From positions 1 through 23,483 of the IMG/VR virus record IMGVR_UViG_3300008516_000108: a DNA stretch of 23,483 nt; one strand, given 5' to 3'. Below, piece after piece: positions 5,773 to 15,066 of the stretch; within the stretch, counting starts at the first letter, position 1; each line of letters starts with the position of its first letter. A model generated the notes under the pieces. The model saw only the letters and a program-made list of their open reading frames with translations. It was not told where the DNA came from and did no database searches. This stretch comes from a virus. A program made the position numbers and the translations under genes.

Positions 5773-7794
5773 TTGGTTGACGAGAAGAAAACAGTCGAAC
5801 TTGAGGTAACTGCCAATACGACGCAAGCCGAGCAGCAATTAGACAAGATTGCTACTAAGGCGCAGACTATTGGTACGACCGATAAGAAGTATGCTGAGAT
5901 CGCTCAGAAGCATCAGCAACAGACCAAGAAGTTCACCGATAAGATTAACGATCCTCAGAAGCGCAAGAAGTTAGAAGGCAGCTCTGAGAAGATGCTTGAC
6001 CACGAGAAGGAGCGTCTAAAGCTCCTTGAGAAGCAGAACAAAGAGCTAGAGAAGTACGAGCGCACCCAAAACAAGATTACCCAAAACAATAAGAACAAGG
6101 GTAAAGGCGGCGGCGGAGGTGATGGTGGCAGCAGCGGGGCCGACTTGATGAAGAGCATCAAGGGCAAGCTAGGATTGGCGGCTATAGCCATAGCTGGTTC
6201 GATTGTAGGTACTGTCGCTAAGCAGATGAGTCAGGGCTATGATGCCTATGTAGAGTACGGAAAGTCTAAGATAGGCCTTGCTGGTATGGGAGCAACGGAC
6301 CAGAGTCTAGACGCTCTACGAGATGCAAGTGCTGAAAAGTATGCTTACACTGGCGTTGAGACGATGGAGCAGGCCGCTGCTGTTGGCCGTGCTACCGGGC
6401 AGTATGGCTCCGTAAGTGAAGCACAAGCTCTTACACGCGGCACATCGATGCAGATGGACGAGAGCATCGGTATCATGCAGACGATGACCCAGGCCGGTAC
6501 AGGCTTTGGAGGACAGGCCGGTAAGAAGGGCTTTAGAGAACTCAAACAGGCTGTTGCTCTAGGGTTCAACGCTGGGATGGACGACGCTCGTCTTCCAGAG
6601 TACCTAAGAGGCGTTCAGCAGGTTGTTACTGCCCAGGGTGGTCGAACAGCGGGTGAGGTTTCGTTTACAGAGTATGGCAAAATGTTTGCTGCTCTTGGTA
6701 GGGGCGGTGGACCTGGCTGGCAGGGCGACCGAGGTGCCGCCATGTTCCAGCGGCTTAATGAGGGCATTGTAAGACCAGGAGGCGGAGAAGCGGGACAAGC
6801 CCTGACGCTCCAGGCTATGGGCTTTGGTACTCCTGGTGGAGACGCTACTTACTACGAAGCATTGAAGAAGCAGCAGGAAGGAGCCACTCCTGAGAATGTA
6901 AGGCGAGTCATTGAGATGACCGGCATGCAGGCGGGCTCTGGCGAAGAAGAATACCTGACACTGGCTACGCAGCTGAATATGAGAGACAATTTAGATGCCG
7001 TCGAGAAGATGGTTGAAGTTGTCAGGTCGCAGGACAGTGGGGAGATGACAGACGAAAAGCTTCAGGCGCTTATCAACGAGACTGGAACTGCAGAAGACAG
7101 AGCTGCAGCCGAACTAGAAGGCATCGGTAGCGTGCTTAGCGATTCTGTAGGTCTTCAAAACCGTCTTATTAAGATAGGACAAGATAACTACCAAGCTGTT
7201 TTGAACTTGATTCTTGCAACAAATAAAGGAGTGGATGAACTTCTCCCCGCCGGTAATGCAGCCTTAAATGCTATATCCAACTCCGCTACTTACATTGCTC
7301 GGATCATGAGTGGGGAGGACGAATATGATCCTACTGCTGGCGTTCGTACAGGAATGGGCGGCATGCCGCACATAGACCGCAAGGCGGGCTTAGGGATGGG
7401 TCCTGAGTTCGACCCAACCTACGTTGCTGGGCAACAAGACATGTCTGAGGCGAAGCGCCAAGCTATTGCTAAGATTTTCCAAGCTAACCCAGAAGCTAAG
7501 ACAATGGGTCACAGAAACTTGCAGGATGTTTATAAGCAAATGACTTCTGGTGAAAAGGGTGGCCCAAGCAAGAGCAGCCAAATCGCCATGATGGAGAAGC
7601 TCTTTGGCCCTGGTGGAGAGTTTGAGGGCCGTATGAACGAGCTGATCACCGCCGCTGCGTCCACTGCTCAATCCGCTGCAAAGGCTGTTGAAGCAACTGC
7701 GGAAGCTCAAAGACTAAACAACTCAGGCCCAGCGGTCAGCACCGTGCCGCCAGATCAGCTTGAGAGCGTTCAGGCTCCTGGTGTTGTATACTAA
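5773..7794 (+). CDS. Tail tape measure protein, TTG start
   Basis: A 673-residue protein that follows the chaperone pair, as tape measures do. Residues 5-108 are rich in Lys, Gln and Glu and predict a coiled coil (KKYAEIAQKHQQQTKKFTDK, HEKERLKLLEKQNKELEKYE). A Gly-rich linker at about 110-125 (KGKGGGGGDGG) follows, then a hydrophobic segment at about 133-150 (LGLAAIAIAGSIVGTVAKQM) that could insert in a membrane. The long middle is rich in Gly, Met and Ala with repeated short helices, and the C-terminus is again Ala-rich helix. Tape measures set tail length and are thought to exit with the DNA. Using the usual 0.15 nm per residue, this would give a tail of about 100 nm, a rough inference. The length is modest for the family. 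There is no lytic enzyme domain visible here, in contrast to the next gene. Confidence 0.85.
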   Translation: MVDEKKTVELEVTANTTQAEQQLDKIATKAQTIGTTDKKYAEIAQKHQQQTKKFTDKINDPQKRKKLEGSSEKMLDHEKERLKLLEKQNKELEKYERTQNKITQNNKNKGKGGGGGDGGSSGADLMKSIKGKLGLAAIAIAGSIVGTVAKQMSQGYDAYVEYGKSKIGLAGMGATDQSLDALRDASAEKYAYTGVETMEQAAAVGRATGQYGSVSEAQALTRGTSMQMDESIGIMQTMTQAGTGFGGQAGKKGFRELKQAVALGFNAGMDDARLPEYLRGVQQVVTAQGGRTAGEVSFTEYGKMFAALGRGGGPGWQGDRGAAMFQRLNEGIVRPGGGEAGQALTLQAMGFGTPGGDATYYEALKKQQEGATPENVRRVIEMTGMQAGSGEEEYLTLATQLNMRDNLDAVEKMVEVVRSQDSGEMTDEKLQALINETGTAEDRAAAELEGIGSVLSDSVGLQNRLIKIGQDNYQAVLNLILATNKGVDELLPAGNAALNAISNSATYIARIMSGEDEYDPTAGVRTGMGGMPHIDRKAGLGMGPEFDPTYVAGQQDMSEAKRQAIAKIFQANPEAKTMGHRNLQDVYKQMTSGEKGGPSKSSQIAMMEKLFGPGGEFEGRMNELITAAASTAQSAAKAVEATAEAQRLNNSGPAVSTVPPDQLESVQAPGVVY

Positions 7795-7800
7795 TCAACC

Positions 7801-10800
7801 ATGTCTGCCATAATACATCAACCAGATGCAGTTGACTTCCTAGGTTCTTTAGGACCTGATGGAGTTCGTCGTTATAAGACACGCTGTAAGATTTTACTTG
7901 ACAGCCATTCGCACCCTGAAACACTCGTCATGGTTGACGATGTTGTGTCTGTTCAAACCAGCAAGACCATCAAGGGAGCTGGGCAGGCGACGTTCATTCT
8001 TACCCCTTCCGAGAACTACCTCAATATTATCTTCCCTAATGATTACGTAAATATCTATTTCGATATTGGCGACGGTTCGGGGTGGACCCGTACTTTCTTT
8101 GGGCTAGTAGATAGGATTGAAGAAGAATACGTTGTAGCAAAAGAAGGACAGCCTAGAACTACGTATAAGGTTGTTTGTTCAGACTTTCATAAGATCTTTG
8201 AGCGAACCTCGGTTTATTTCAACCCGCACTTGGCTAACCGTGACGAGTTCCAAAACTACGACTTTGCAAAGGCCAACGTTGCTGGCCTTTCCTTGATGAC
8301 TAAAGGTATTTTGGCAGGAGGCACTCCTCCCGACATCATCCTAAATGTTATCACTCAGATGATTGGGTTTGGTACGCAGTTCCAGCTTCCGGCTTCCTAC
8401 TTCCCTGGTAGCGTCCAAGATAGGCTACGAAAGAAGCGAGCTGCAGATGTGGTGGGCCGCCTTCCCGGCGAGCTGGCAGATAAGATAGGCTCTGATGGCC
8501 AAGGATACCTTCGGTACAAAGAGGACCTTCAAACGCAAATTACGGCGACTGTTGATAAGTTTGGAAAGCTAGGCAGTATTGAAGAACAGAAGAAACAAGT
8601 TGCAGAAGAGCTTGGAATTACGCTGAGAGGAGTCAAAGACCAGATTGCTACTCCAGACCAGATTATTCAGCAGGCAACAGACCAGAAGCTAAGAGAGAAC
8701 CTGCAGTCAGTGGAGGCTTTGCGGGGACTTGCAGGTACGGCGTACTCCGATGCTCAACGCAACGTATCCACTCTCGAAAGCACCGTTGCTGAGGACTCTT
8801 ACCTAATTGACATCCTAGATATGTATACCTTCATAGAGAAGAGAGCTATAGATGGTTACTTATTCGGCCAGCCAGTTTGGGAGAAGCAGGGGTCTCTACT
8901 CTCTATCCTAAGGGCCTTCTCGAATGAGCCTATCAACGAGCTGTTCTTCGACCTGCGTCCACTTAGTTCTAACACCTCCGAAGACGACAATGCTTTTCGC
9001 CCCGTAGAGGGAGCGTATGCTGTCATCGAGGACGATAAGAAGGCCAACCTGAGTGAGACGACGAATCAGGGAATCACCATGATTCCTGCCGTCATCATGC
9101 GCGAATATCCTTTCTCAATGATTGAGGGCCTAGATCTCTCTGATGTTGAGTTGTTGGTCAAGTCTAACGATAAGAGAATCCGGGTGGGTCAAGTACCTTT
9201 CGGCGCTATCTTTAGCAGCAGGCCAAACCAGCCTGGACGACATGTAGTCGATATCCCAAACATCAATGTAGACGATCGAGCAACAGCTATGGCTGACGCC
9301 CAAGACCAAGCTACTGAACCAACGGCTCTTGGGTACAAGCATTTAGACGTGGCTGTGGTTTCCGAGGGAGAGATTGTGAAATCTACCCTTGGCCGCTCTG
9401 ACGCGGATCACTTCAACCTTTTCGAGTTTTACAGTGATGCGGTTCTGGGTTCTGACCAGCGGTTCTACATGAAGGACCTTTTACCTATCATCACCCCAAT
9501 TCACATTCTTCGTCACGGGCTTAGGGTACGTACAGTTACCACTCGCGCAGCACGTTTCAGCTTGGGCGCTGTGGCCCACTTGAAGGGATTTAGAAGTGAT
9601 GAACCCGAAAAGGTAGACCCCAGCAATACTGCGGACGGCACTCCAGCAGAGGTTGACCCCAGGCAGTTGGGCCTTCCTGTGGACCCTGCTGATGTACCGG
9701 CAGAAACTCTTGTCTTTTGGAACGGCCAGCAGTCTGATTGGGGATATAGGCCAAAGCCTGGGCCTCCTCCAAGGGACCAGACTAAGGGACCACAAGCATG
9801 GGTATTTCACCAGGGCGTTGATATCTCGAAGAATAGGAATAGCACACTTTCCACTCCCATCCCTATTAGAGCTATTGCAGACGGGGAGGTGACACACGCC
9901 GTTCCCGATAGAGGAAAGGCTGGCTACGGAAACTACGTAGTTATCCGACATAACTTTGCGGGAATTAAAGGGTATAGGTCCTCTACTTACGCTCACCTCT
10001 CCGCCATTCACCCTTCAGTAATGCTTGCCGGGAAGGTCAAGCTCACCAGTACTCCACAGCAGATGGGCAACATGTGCTCCGTAGATGCGGAGGGTGTAAG
10101 CAGGGGTAGGATGAAGTCCAAACAGGTAAAGAAGGGCCAGATTATTGGGTGGATGGGGAACACCGGCTGCGGCTACAAGCCTGGGGTGGGGTTTCACCTT
10201 CACTTTGAGATCACTAGGCACTTCGCCCCTAAGAAGGATACTGTTACAAAGAGAATTACTTTCTCGGGAGACCCCGACTCGGTTCCACAAGATGGGTCTA
10301 CTCCACCCCCGCCTGCTGGCTTCGACTCATATGGGACTAACTCTGATGCAATGCGTGCCGCAGACCAAAACAGTTGCGACCCTGTACGCTTCTATTCCTC
10401 GTTTGGCAAGGACTTAGTTGGGCTCATCAACGCTAGTGCAGGCTCAGGGGAAGAGGGCGCTAACGAGCCCGACGACAAAGATCCGGGAGACGGTTCCCCG
10501 GAGGAGCAACAGAACCCTTCTAAGGCGCAAGTTGCGGCAGAAACCAGTACGGATCTTACGACGCCGACAGTACCCGCTAGGGTTAGAAACTCAGTAGATA
10601 GTGGGTCTACTCGTAGGCAGATTATTAGGTGGGCGCTACTCCAGGACCACTGGTACCAGCACAACCTTGAGTTTCTATCCGGTAGAATTGATATGCGAGG
10701 AGCCCCAGAGATTCGCGTAGGCTATCGCCTGGATATCCAAGAGCGCAACATGAGTTTCTATGTTGAAGGAGTAAACCATAGTTGGTCCTACCCTAACAGC

Positions 10801-11274
10801 ATGAAGACCAATCTTCAGGTGTCCAGAGGGCAACCTAACAACCCTTGGCCTCTTTATGTGTTCCCTTACTTCGAGAGTCTTGGAGCCACAGACTCCCAGC
10901 GAAGAAATGCACGAAGCCGCCTAGCAACTTACTTCCTAACTCCAGATCCTATCGCTATCCGCAGGTCTTTGTTCTTGCGTGGGGACACTGTAAAGGAAGC
11001 CGGTCAGTACCGCAATGATGCCTTTATTGGCGCTCAAGACGGAAACAATATGACAGACAACCTAGAGGCCATTGAATATGTTGCAGAGGCAAGGATTTCC
11101 GAGAAGTACAACGAGATGGTTGTTCCAGCCGGTAGGTACGGTGACCTAGAAGACTCTGGTCTACAGGATAACGAGGCCGCAAGAGACAATGCTGGCACCT
11201 CTAGCATTGCCGGTACAGATGCCACCGGTCTGCCTAAGCTTGGCAGTATGAGGAAGAGGAAGCGTAGGAGATAA
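7801..11274 (+). CDS. Baseplate hub protein with an internal M23 metallopeptidase
   Basis: A 1157-residue protein. Residues 1-150 fit a gp27/XkdQ-like hub start (TLVMVDDVVSVQTSKTIKGA, GQATFILTPSENYLNIIFPN, NDYVNIYFDIGDGSGWTRTF), with FFGLVDRIEEEY as the usual hub strand. Residues about 215-330 form a helical, Gln/Glu-rich insertion. Residues about 637-806 are an M23 (LytM-type) peptidase: HQGVD (H670, D674), YAHLS (H732) and HLHFEI (H799, H801) are the expected zinc ligands and active site. After a disordered Pro/Asp/Ser stretch, the hub fold resumes with IRVGYRLDIQERNMSFYVEG and SWSYPNSMKTNLQVSRGQ. The peptidase would cut peptidoglycan cross-links as the tail enters. No Shine-Dalgarno is seen before ATG, which lies six bases after the tape measure stop, so translation is probably coupled. 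Confidence 0.88.
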   Translation: MSAIIHQPDAVDFLGSLGPDGVRRYKTRCKILLDSHSHPETLVMVDDVVSVQTSKTIKGAGQATFILTPSENYLNIIFPNDYVNIYFDIGDGSGWTRTFFGLVDRIEEEYVVAKEGQPRTTYKVVCSDFHKIFERTSVYFNPHLANRDEFQNYDFAKANVAGLSLMTKGILAGGTPPDIILNVITQMIGFGTQFQLPASYFPGSVQDRLRKKRAADVVGRLPGELADKIGSDGQGYLRYKEDLQTQITATVDKFGKLGSIEEQKKQVAEELGITLRGVKDQIATPDQIIQQATDQKLRENLQSVEALRGLAGTAYSDAQRNVSTLESTVAEDSYLIDILDMYTFIEKRAIDGYLFGQPVWEKQGSLLSILRAFSNEPINELFFDLRPLSSNTSEDDNAFRPVEGAYAVIEDDKKANLSETTNQGITMIPAVIMREYPFSMIEGLDLSDVELLVKSNDKRIRVGQVPFGAIFSSRPNQPGRHVVDIPNINVDDRATAMADAQDQATEPTALGYKHLDVAVVSEGEIVKSTLGRSDADHFNLFEFYSDAVLGSDQRFYMKDLLPIITPIHILRHGLRVRTVTTRAARFSLGAVAHLKGFRSDEPEKVDPSNTADGTPAEVDPRQLGLPVDPADVPAETLVFWNGQQSDWGYRPKPGPPPRDQTKGPQAWVFHQGVDISKNRNSTLSTPIPIRAIADGEVTHAVPDRGKAGYGNYVVIRHNFAGIKGYRSSTYAHLSAIHPSVMLAGKVKLTSTPQQMGNMCSVDAEGVSRGRMKSKQVKKGQIIGWMGNTGCGYKPGVGFHLHFEITRHFAPKKDTVTKRITFSGDPDSVPQDGSTPPPPAGFDSYGTNSDAMRAADQNSCDPVRFYSSFGKDLVGLINASAGSGEEGANEPDDKDPGDGSPEEQQNPSKAQVAAETSTDLTTPTVPARVRNSVDSGSTRRQIIRWALLQDHWYQHNLEFLSGRIDMRGAPEIRVGYRLDIQERNMSFYVEGVNHSWSYPNSMKTNLQVSRGQPNNPWPLYVFPYFESLGATDSQRRNARSRLATYFLTPDPIAIRRSLFLRGDTVKEAGQYRNDAFIGAQDGNNMTDNLEAIEYVAEARISEKYNEMVVPAGRYGDLEDSGLQDNEAARDNAGTSSIAGTDATGLPKLGSMRKRKRRR

Positions 11275-12489
11275 ATGTTCTCTAGTAAGTACAGAGGAGT
11301 AACCCTGCCTGACGGAACTACTTTACAGAGTTCTGTCGCGACGGATTTGACGGACTACCCTGACCAGCGCCTGAACGCATTGTTCTTGGGTGTGATTCTC
11401 GATGTTTTCCCCTCTGATTCAGATAAGAACCGTTCAGGCTATCAGACTACAGATAGAAGAGGCTACAGACACGAGTGTACGGTTCTGATTACGGACGATG
11501 GCCAGAACGGATACTTAACGCTAGAGAACGTAGCGATTACCCCAGATGCGCCTATTGGCCTAGATGACTACGCCGAAAAGATTCCAAAGGGCTCCTCCAT
11601 CCTGTTCGATGGGGAAGACTATGACGCCACCTTGAAGCAGATTGACCCCTATGACTTGGATGGAGATTGGTGTGTTGTAGGTTTCCTAGGAGGACGAATT
11701 GATTCTCCCTTCATCGTGCGCTGGTGGCCACACGCACGAAACTCTTTTGACCCTGCTACCAGCGGGGTTGCAGGTGACGAGACTGCCCTAGTTCAGCTTG
11801 GGCGCTACTTCCGCCGAGTAAATGGAGTTGAGACTGTAATCAACCCTCGTGGGGATATCATTATCTCCACCACTTATTGTGGGGCTTCCTTGGCTCCAGG
11901 CAGTGACCCAACTTTTGGTCGTTTCCCAAGAAACGTAAACGAAGAGGTTGGTGGCAGTGTAAGGCTATATGTAAAGCCCTCCCAGACTTTTGAGATTGAT
12001 TTCAACCCTCAGCAGGATGGTATTGGGGTCGTGGATGCTCCCGACGTTAATATGCCTCAAACTAACCCTCCCCAACAAGAAGCGGAGCCTGAGGAGACCG
12101 GAGAGCTTCCAGCTGAGAGCTTCCTTTATATGGACAGGGAAGTTCTAGACCTGTATATCCCGGTATCCGCCTCGATCGTCAGCCAAGATAATGTCCTTGT
12201 GAAGGCTGTTAACTTCATTTCTATAGCAACTGATGGGGATGAGGACTATATCGACCTTACGTCCAACGTCAAGATGACCCTGGAATCCACTAAGATCTAC
12301 CTGGGCCAGGCTGCTGAGGACTCTGAGGAGGACCCTGTGGTGCTGGGGGAGAAGCTTAGGGAGTGGTTCATCACCCCCTTTCAGGTTTTGTCTCCTTTCG
12401 GGCCTCTCAAGATTGACCCAACTACCGTGACTCCCGTAGGTTCCGCTCCTTACGATGATACTCTTAGTGAGAAGTCTTTTGTAGAGTAA
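11275..12489 (+). CDS. Baseplate spike-like protein with OB-fold character
   Basis: A 404-residue protein whose ATG touches the previous TAA, with AGGAG just upstream (11266-11270). Residues about 30-160 alternate short beta strands (LNALFLGVILDVFP, HECTVLITDDGQNGYLTLEN, WCVVGFLGGRIDSPFIVRWW), the pattern of an OB-fold at the base of gpV/gp5-type spikes. A region with SFDPATSGVAGDETALVQLG and IINPRGDI-like strand ETVINPRGDIIISTT follows, with residues up to about 245 still beta-rich. Pro/Glu-rich linker PQTNPPQQEAEPEETGELPA (about 262-281) leads to a last domain around YLGQAAEDSEEDPVVLGEKL. No lysozyme or PAAR motif is visible. Placement right after the hub supports a central-spike role, but the C-terminus lacks an obvious needle, so a hub-spike connector is also possible. 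Confidence 0.7.
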   Translation: MFSSKYRGVTLPDGTTLQSSVATDLTDYPDQRLNALFLGVILDVFPSDSDKNRSGYQTTDRRGYRHECTVLITDDGQNGYLTLENVAITPDAPIGLDDYAEKIPKGSSILFDGEDYDATLKQIDPYDLDGDWCVVGFLGGRIDSPFIVRWWPHARNSFDPATSGVAGDETALVQLGRYFRRVNGVETVINPRGDIIISTTYCGASLAPGSDPTFGRFPRNVNEEVGGSVRLYVKPSQTFEIDFNPQQDGIGVVDAPDVNMPQTNPPQQEAEPEETGELPAESFLYMDREVLDLYIPVSASIVSQDNVLVKAVNFISIATDGDEDYIDLTSNVKMTLESTKIYLGQAAEDSEEDPVVLGEKLREWFITPFQVLSPFGPLKIDPTTVTPVGSAPYDDTLSEKSFVE

Positions 12490-12513
12490 TACTAAAAAAA
12501 GTGATATACTGTA

Positions 12514-13089
12514 ATGGCGACAGATAAACAAGGCTTGATCGATGCTCTAGCGTCCTTCTTCAAAAGCCAAGACTACACCTCTGAGAATGATCCAGAGCCG
12601 GGAGTTTCTGGCAGCCTTCCTGCGTCTACTGGAGACGCCGCTGCTCATAGAACAGCCTGCTCTCAAAAATGGAAAGACGCGCTCCAAACCTATATAGCTG
12701 CTATGGACCCTCCTCACGTACCCGCTTCAGGAGGCGCTGCCACAGACAAGCTCGCTGCCTCCCTGCTTACCGCCTTTACCTCTTGGGCCGCCTCAGATAG
12801 TCCCCAAGACAACTGCGCTCTACTAGATGCCGCGTTTGCGGATATGGCAACTGCTATAGCCGTCGCAGCTTCGCCTCCTCTAGACCACCTTGATTGGACG
12901 TGGGTTTCTGATGTTCCCCCACCCTTGACTGTAGGTCTTTGCTCCGTATCAACCATAGACGAAAACTCATCTACTCCGTTCACTTCGGCGGCTACTAACT
13001 TTGCAAATAAGATCGACACCTGGTTTAAGACAGGTATTTCTAATTACACGGACCCAGGAATGAACTCCCACTCAGTGACTTGGGAATAA
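12514..13089 (+). CDS. Unrecognised 191-residue protein of the baseplate cluster
   Basis: Start ATG 12514 is the first start after the previous gene, with in-frame stops just upstream, but no Shine-Dalgarno is visible. Residues 1-45 are polar and contain an acidic, Pro/Ser-rich linker. The middle is helical and Ala-rich (SQKWKDALQTYIAAMDPP, DKLAASLLTAFTSWAA, AFADMATAIAVAASPP), and a Trp-rich segment (LDHLDWTWVSDVPPPL) leads to the end around NKIDTWFKTGISNYTDPGMN. The composition suggests a soluble structural protein that binds baseplate neighbours. It is conserved in neither sequence motif nor name that I know. Its place between spike and wedge genes suggests a baseplate part. Confidence 0.7.
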   Translation: MATDKQGLIDALASFFKSQDYTSENDPEPGVSGSLPASTGDAAAHRTACSQKWKDALQTYIAAMDPPHVPASGGAATDKLAASLLTAFTSWAASDSPQDNCALLDAAFADMATAIAVAASPPLDHLDWTWVSDVPPPLTVGLCSVSTIDENSSTPFTSAATNFANKIDTWFKTGISNYTDPGMNSHSVTWE

Positions 13090-13092
13090 TAT

Positions 13093-15066
13093 ATGGCACT
13101 AAGAAACTTCAACCCCCAAAGCGCAATTGACTCCCTTACGGGACAGGGCAGTACTACGGGTAGCGGAAGCTCTAAGTTTTCTACTACTATAAGCGTATCT
13201 GAGGACACTCAGCAAGCAGCCTGGCACACCGGTCCTATTTCCGAGGCGCTCAAGACTCAGTACAGCATATATATCCATAACACTACCACTAACAGTGTAG
13301 AGTCTTCTCCTAGTTTTTTGAACCTTGACCCAGCGTCAAGTTCCCCTGCCGAATACTTCTTTCGTGTAGCTCCTCGTGTTACGGATCTGTCGGAGCCGTT
13401 TACTACAACTATCATCCCCACTCAGCGTGGTGGTAAGTTTGTGGAGTCTCACGGTTCTATCATCAAGAACCTTCGAATCCAAGGCACCACAGGTGTTCGC
13501 CCCAACAGAGGAACCCTGGGAAGGGGAGGCGATGCGGCCAATATTCCTCTAGTAGGACAAGCCGTTGGGGATTTGGCGTCGAACTTCCGTCTAGGTGATC
13601 GTCGAAGGCAAGCTGCTAACGGAGAGCAAACTGGCTTTACGGACATTACGTTCCTTAGAAACATCTTTAGAGCCTACTCTGATATTAAGGAAAACGATGA
13701 GTTCTCGAATAACATCGTGATGATATTCCAGAATAACAAGGATAATGATTCTTGGATTGTAGAACCGATTGATTTCAAAGTAACTCGTTCCTCTAAGTCT
13801 CCTCTTGCATACGACTATGCCATCACCCTGAAGACCCTAGCCCCCAAAGAGGCTATACTAAGGGCCGACGCAGACGACCCTCTTTCCCGCATCCTGAACG
13901 TTCAGAGGGTTTTCTCCAGAGTTCAGGAGTTCAACCAGTCCCTTCGTAGAACCTTCTTGGTTGTATCCACCCAGATTCGCCGTCTAGAAGGTCTAGGCGT
14001 TTTTGCTCAGACACAGATTATGGATCCCATAATCAACGTAACACGCGGCTTGGGAGTAATCCGGGCAACTGGGGCTAACTTCGGTCGTGCCCTTCGTAGG
14101 AACGCTCAGACACTTGCAGAGAACTTGGACGAGGCTATAGACCTCCTTACGGGCTCGCCAGCGGTGGAAGAGCAAGACGCCTTGGTTAGGTCTCTTCGTA
14201 GGGCTCGTATCACCGCCTCCAGAATCCTTGTGGAGCCGGGCGTTCGGGAGACTGCTGGAGGAGACAGCGCTGAGAGACATGACCGCTACAGCCGCGCATA
14301 CACCGTTGCACAGGATAGAGCAGACATTACTACCGTTGCCCCGGCTGTGGGTGGATCTCGGACTTACCTTGGTAACGAACGAAACTCTACCAAGCTTGGT
14401 CAAGGTACTGTTCACAAGGATGAGAATATCCGTGCAGCTGCCGGAAGACTTCTTGGAGATAGGTCTCGTTGGCAGATTCTTGCTACCATCAACAACTTGA
14501 GGCCCCCCTACTTTACTTCAGATGGAGCAGGAGATACCCTTGCTTTCGGCTCACCGATCCTGTATCCTGTGTCTGCTTCTGGTGTTGGAGGGACCATAAA
14601 CACCGCTTCTGTGTCGGAGGACGAGACCGCAGGAAGCGACCAAGGAACCCTCGGTCCTGTTCAGCATGCTTACGGTCGCGATTTTCGTTTGAGGTCGGTA
14701 GATGTTTCCGCCTCTGGTGTTGCTCTTACTGATTTTAAGGTTAACCAAAGAGGCGATCTGTCCTCGATTGTTGGTACTCCCAACGTAGAGCAGGCCATCC
14801 TTTTGAAGTTCTCTACGGAAAAGGGAGAATTGATTGCACACGCAAACTATGGGGCTAAGTTTCCTATTGGAAGCAAGGCAACCCCTAGAGCTATAAACGA
14901 TTTCAGGTCGCAGTCCGAGGCGATCATTCTTAGTGACCCAAGAGTTTCCCGAATTGCAAACATGTCCTTTGTTGTTGATGGAGACACTATCTTAGCCCAA
15001 GCAGACGTTGTTTTAGTAGGCGCTGCTACCAGCTTAAATCTTTTCGTTCCTGTTAGGATCTTGTAA
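13093..15066 (+). CDS. Baseplate wedge protein: LysM-like (gp53/XkdP type) fused to a gp25-like domain
   Basis: A 657-residue protein that starts three bases after the previous stop with a weak GGGA site. The N-terminal 130 residues are Ser/Thr-rich. Residues about 195-260 (NIVMIFQNNKDNDSWIVEPI, DFKVTRSSKSPLAYDYAITL) resemble baseplate proteins of the XkdP kind. Residues about 438-495 look like a LysM domain (VHKDENIRAAAGRLLGDRSR, WQILATINNLRPP, LAFGSPILYPV), which binds peptidoglycan in some proteins and is structural in gp53-type wedges. The last 130 residues look like a gp25/XkdS-type wedge domain (GELIAHANYGAKFPIGSKAT, SRIANMSFVVDGDTILAQAD). These are normally separate genes, so this is a fusion. 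The family assignments rest on motif resemblance. Confidence 0.8.
   Translation: MALRNFNPQSAIDSLTGQGSTTGSGSSKFSTTISVSEDTQQAAWHTGPISEALKTQYSIYIHNTTTNSVESSPSFLNLDPASSSPAEYFFRVAPRVTDLSEPFTTTIIPTQRGGKFVESHGSIIKNLRIQGTTGVRPNRGTLGRGGDAANIPLVGQAVGDLASNFRLGDRRRQAANGEQTGFTDITFLRNIFRAYSDIKENDEFSNNIVMIFQNNKDNDSWIVEPIDFKVTRSSKSPLAYDYAITLKTLAPKEAILRADADDPLSRILNVQRVFSRVQEFNQSLRRTFLVVSTQIRRLEGLGVFAQTQIMDPIINVTRGLGVIRATGANFGRALRRNAQTLAENLDEAIDLLTGSPAVEEQDALVRSLRRARITASRILVEPGVRETAGGDSAERHDRYSRAYTVAQDRADITTVAPAVGGSRTYLGNERNSTKLGQGTVHKDENIRAAAGRLLGDRSRWQILATINNLRPPYFTSDGAGDTLAFGSPILYPVSASGVGGTINTASVSEDETAGSDQGTLGPVQHAYGRDFRLRSVDVSASGVALTDFKVNQRGDLSSIVGTPNVEQAILLKFSTEKGELIAHANYGAKFPIGSKATPRAINDFRSQSEAIILSDPRVSRIANMSFVVDGDTILAQADVVLVGAATSLNLFVPVRIL

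Noticed and set aside
9481-10011. 176-codon open frame on the minus strand
   Set aside because: It lies wholly opposite the M23 part of the hub gene, whose coding on the + strand is certain from the zinc-ligand motifs.
12502-12510. TGATATACT as a promoter for the 191-residue protein
   Set aside because: It would start transcription after the ATG at 12514, and the -35 match is poor. It has the same sequence as the more plausible element at 5736-5744, so it is noted.
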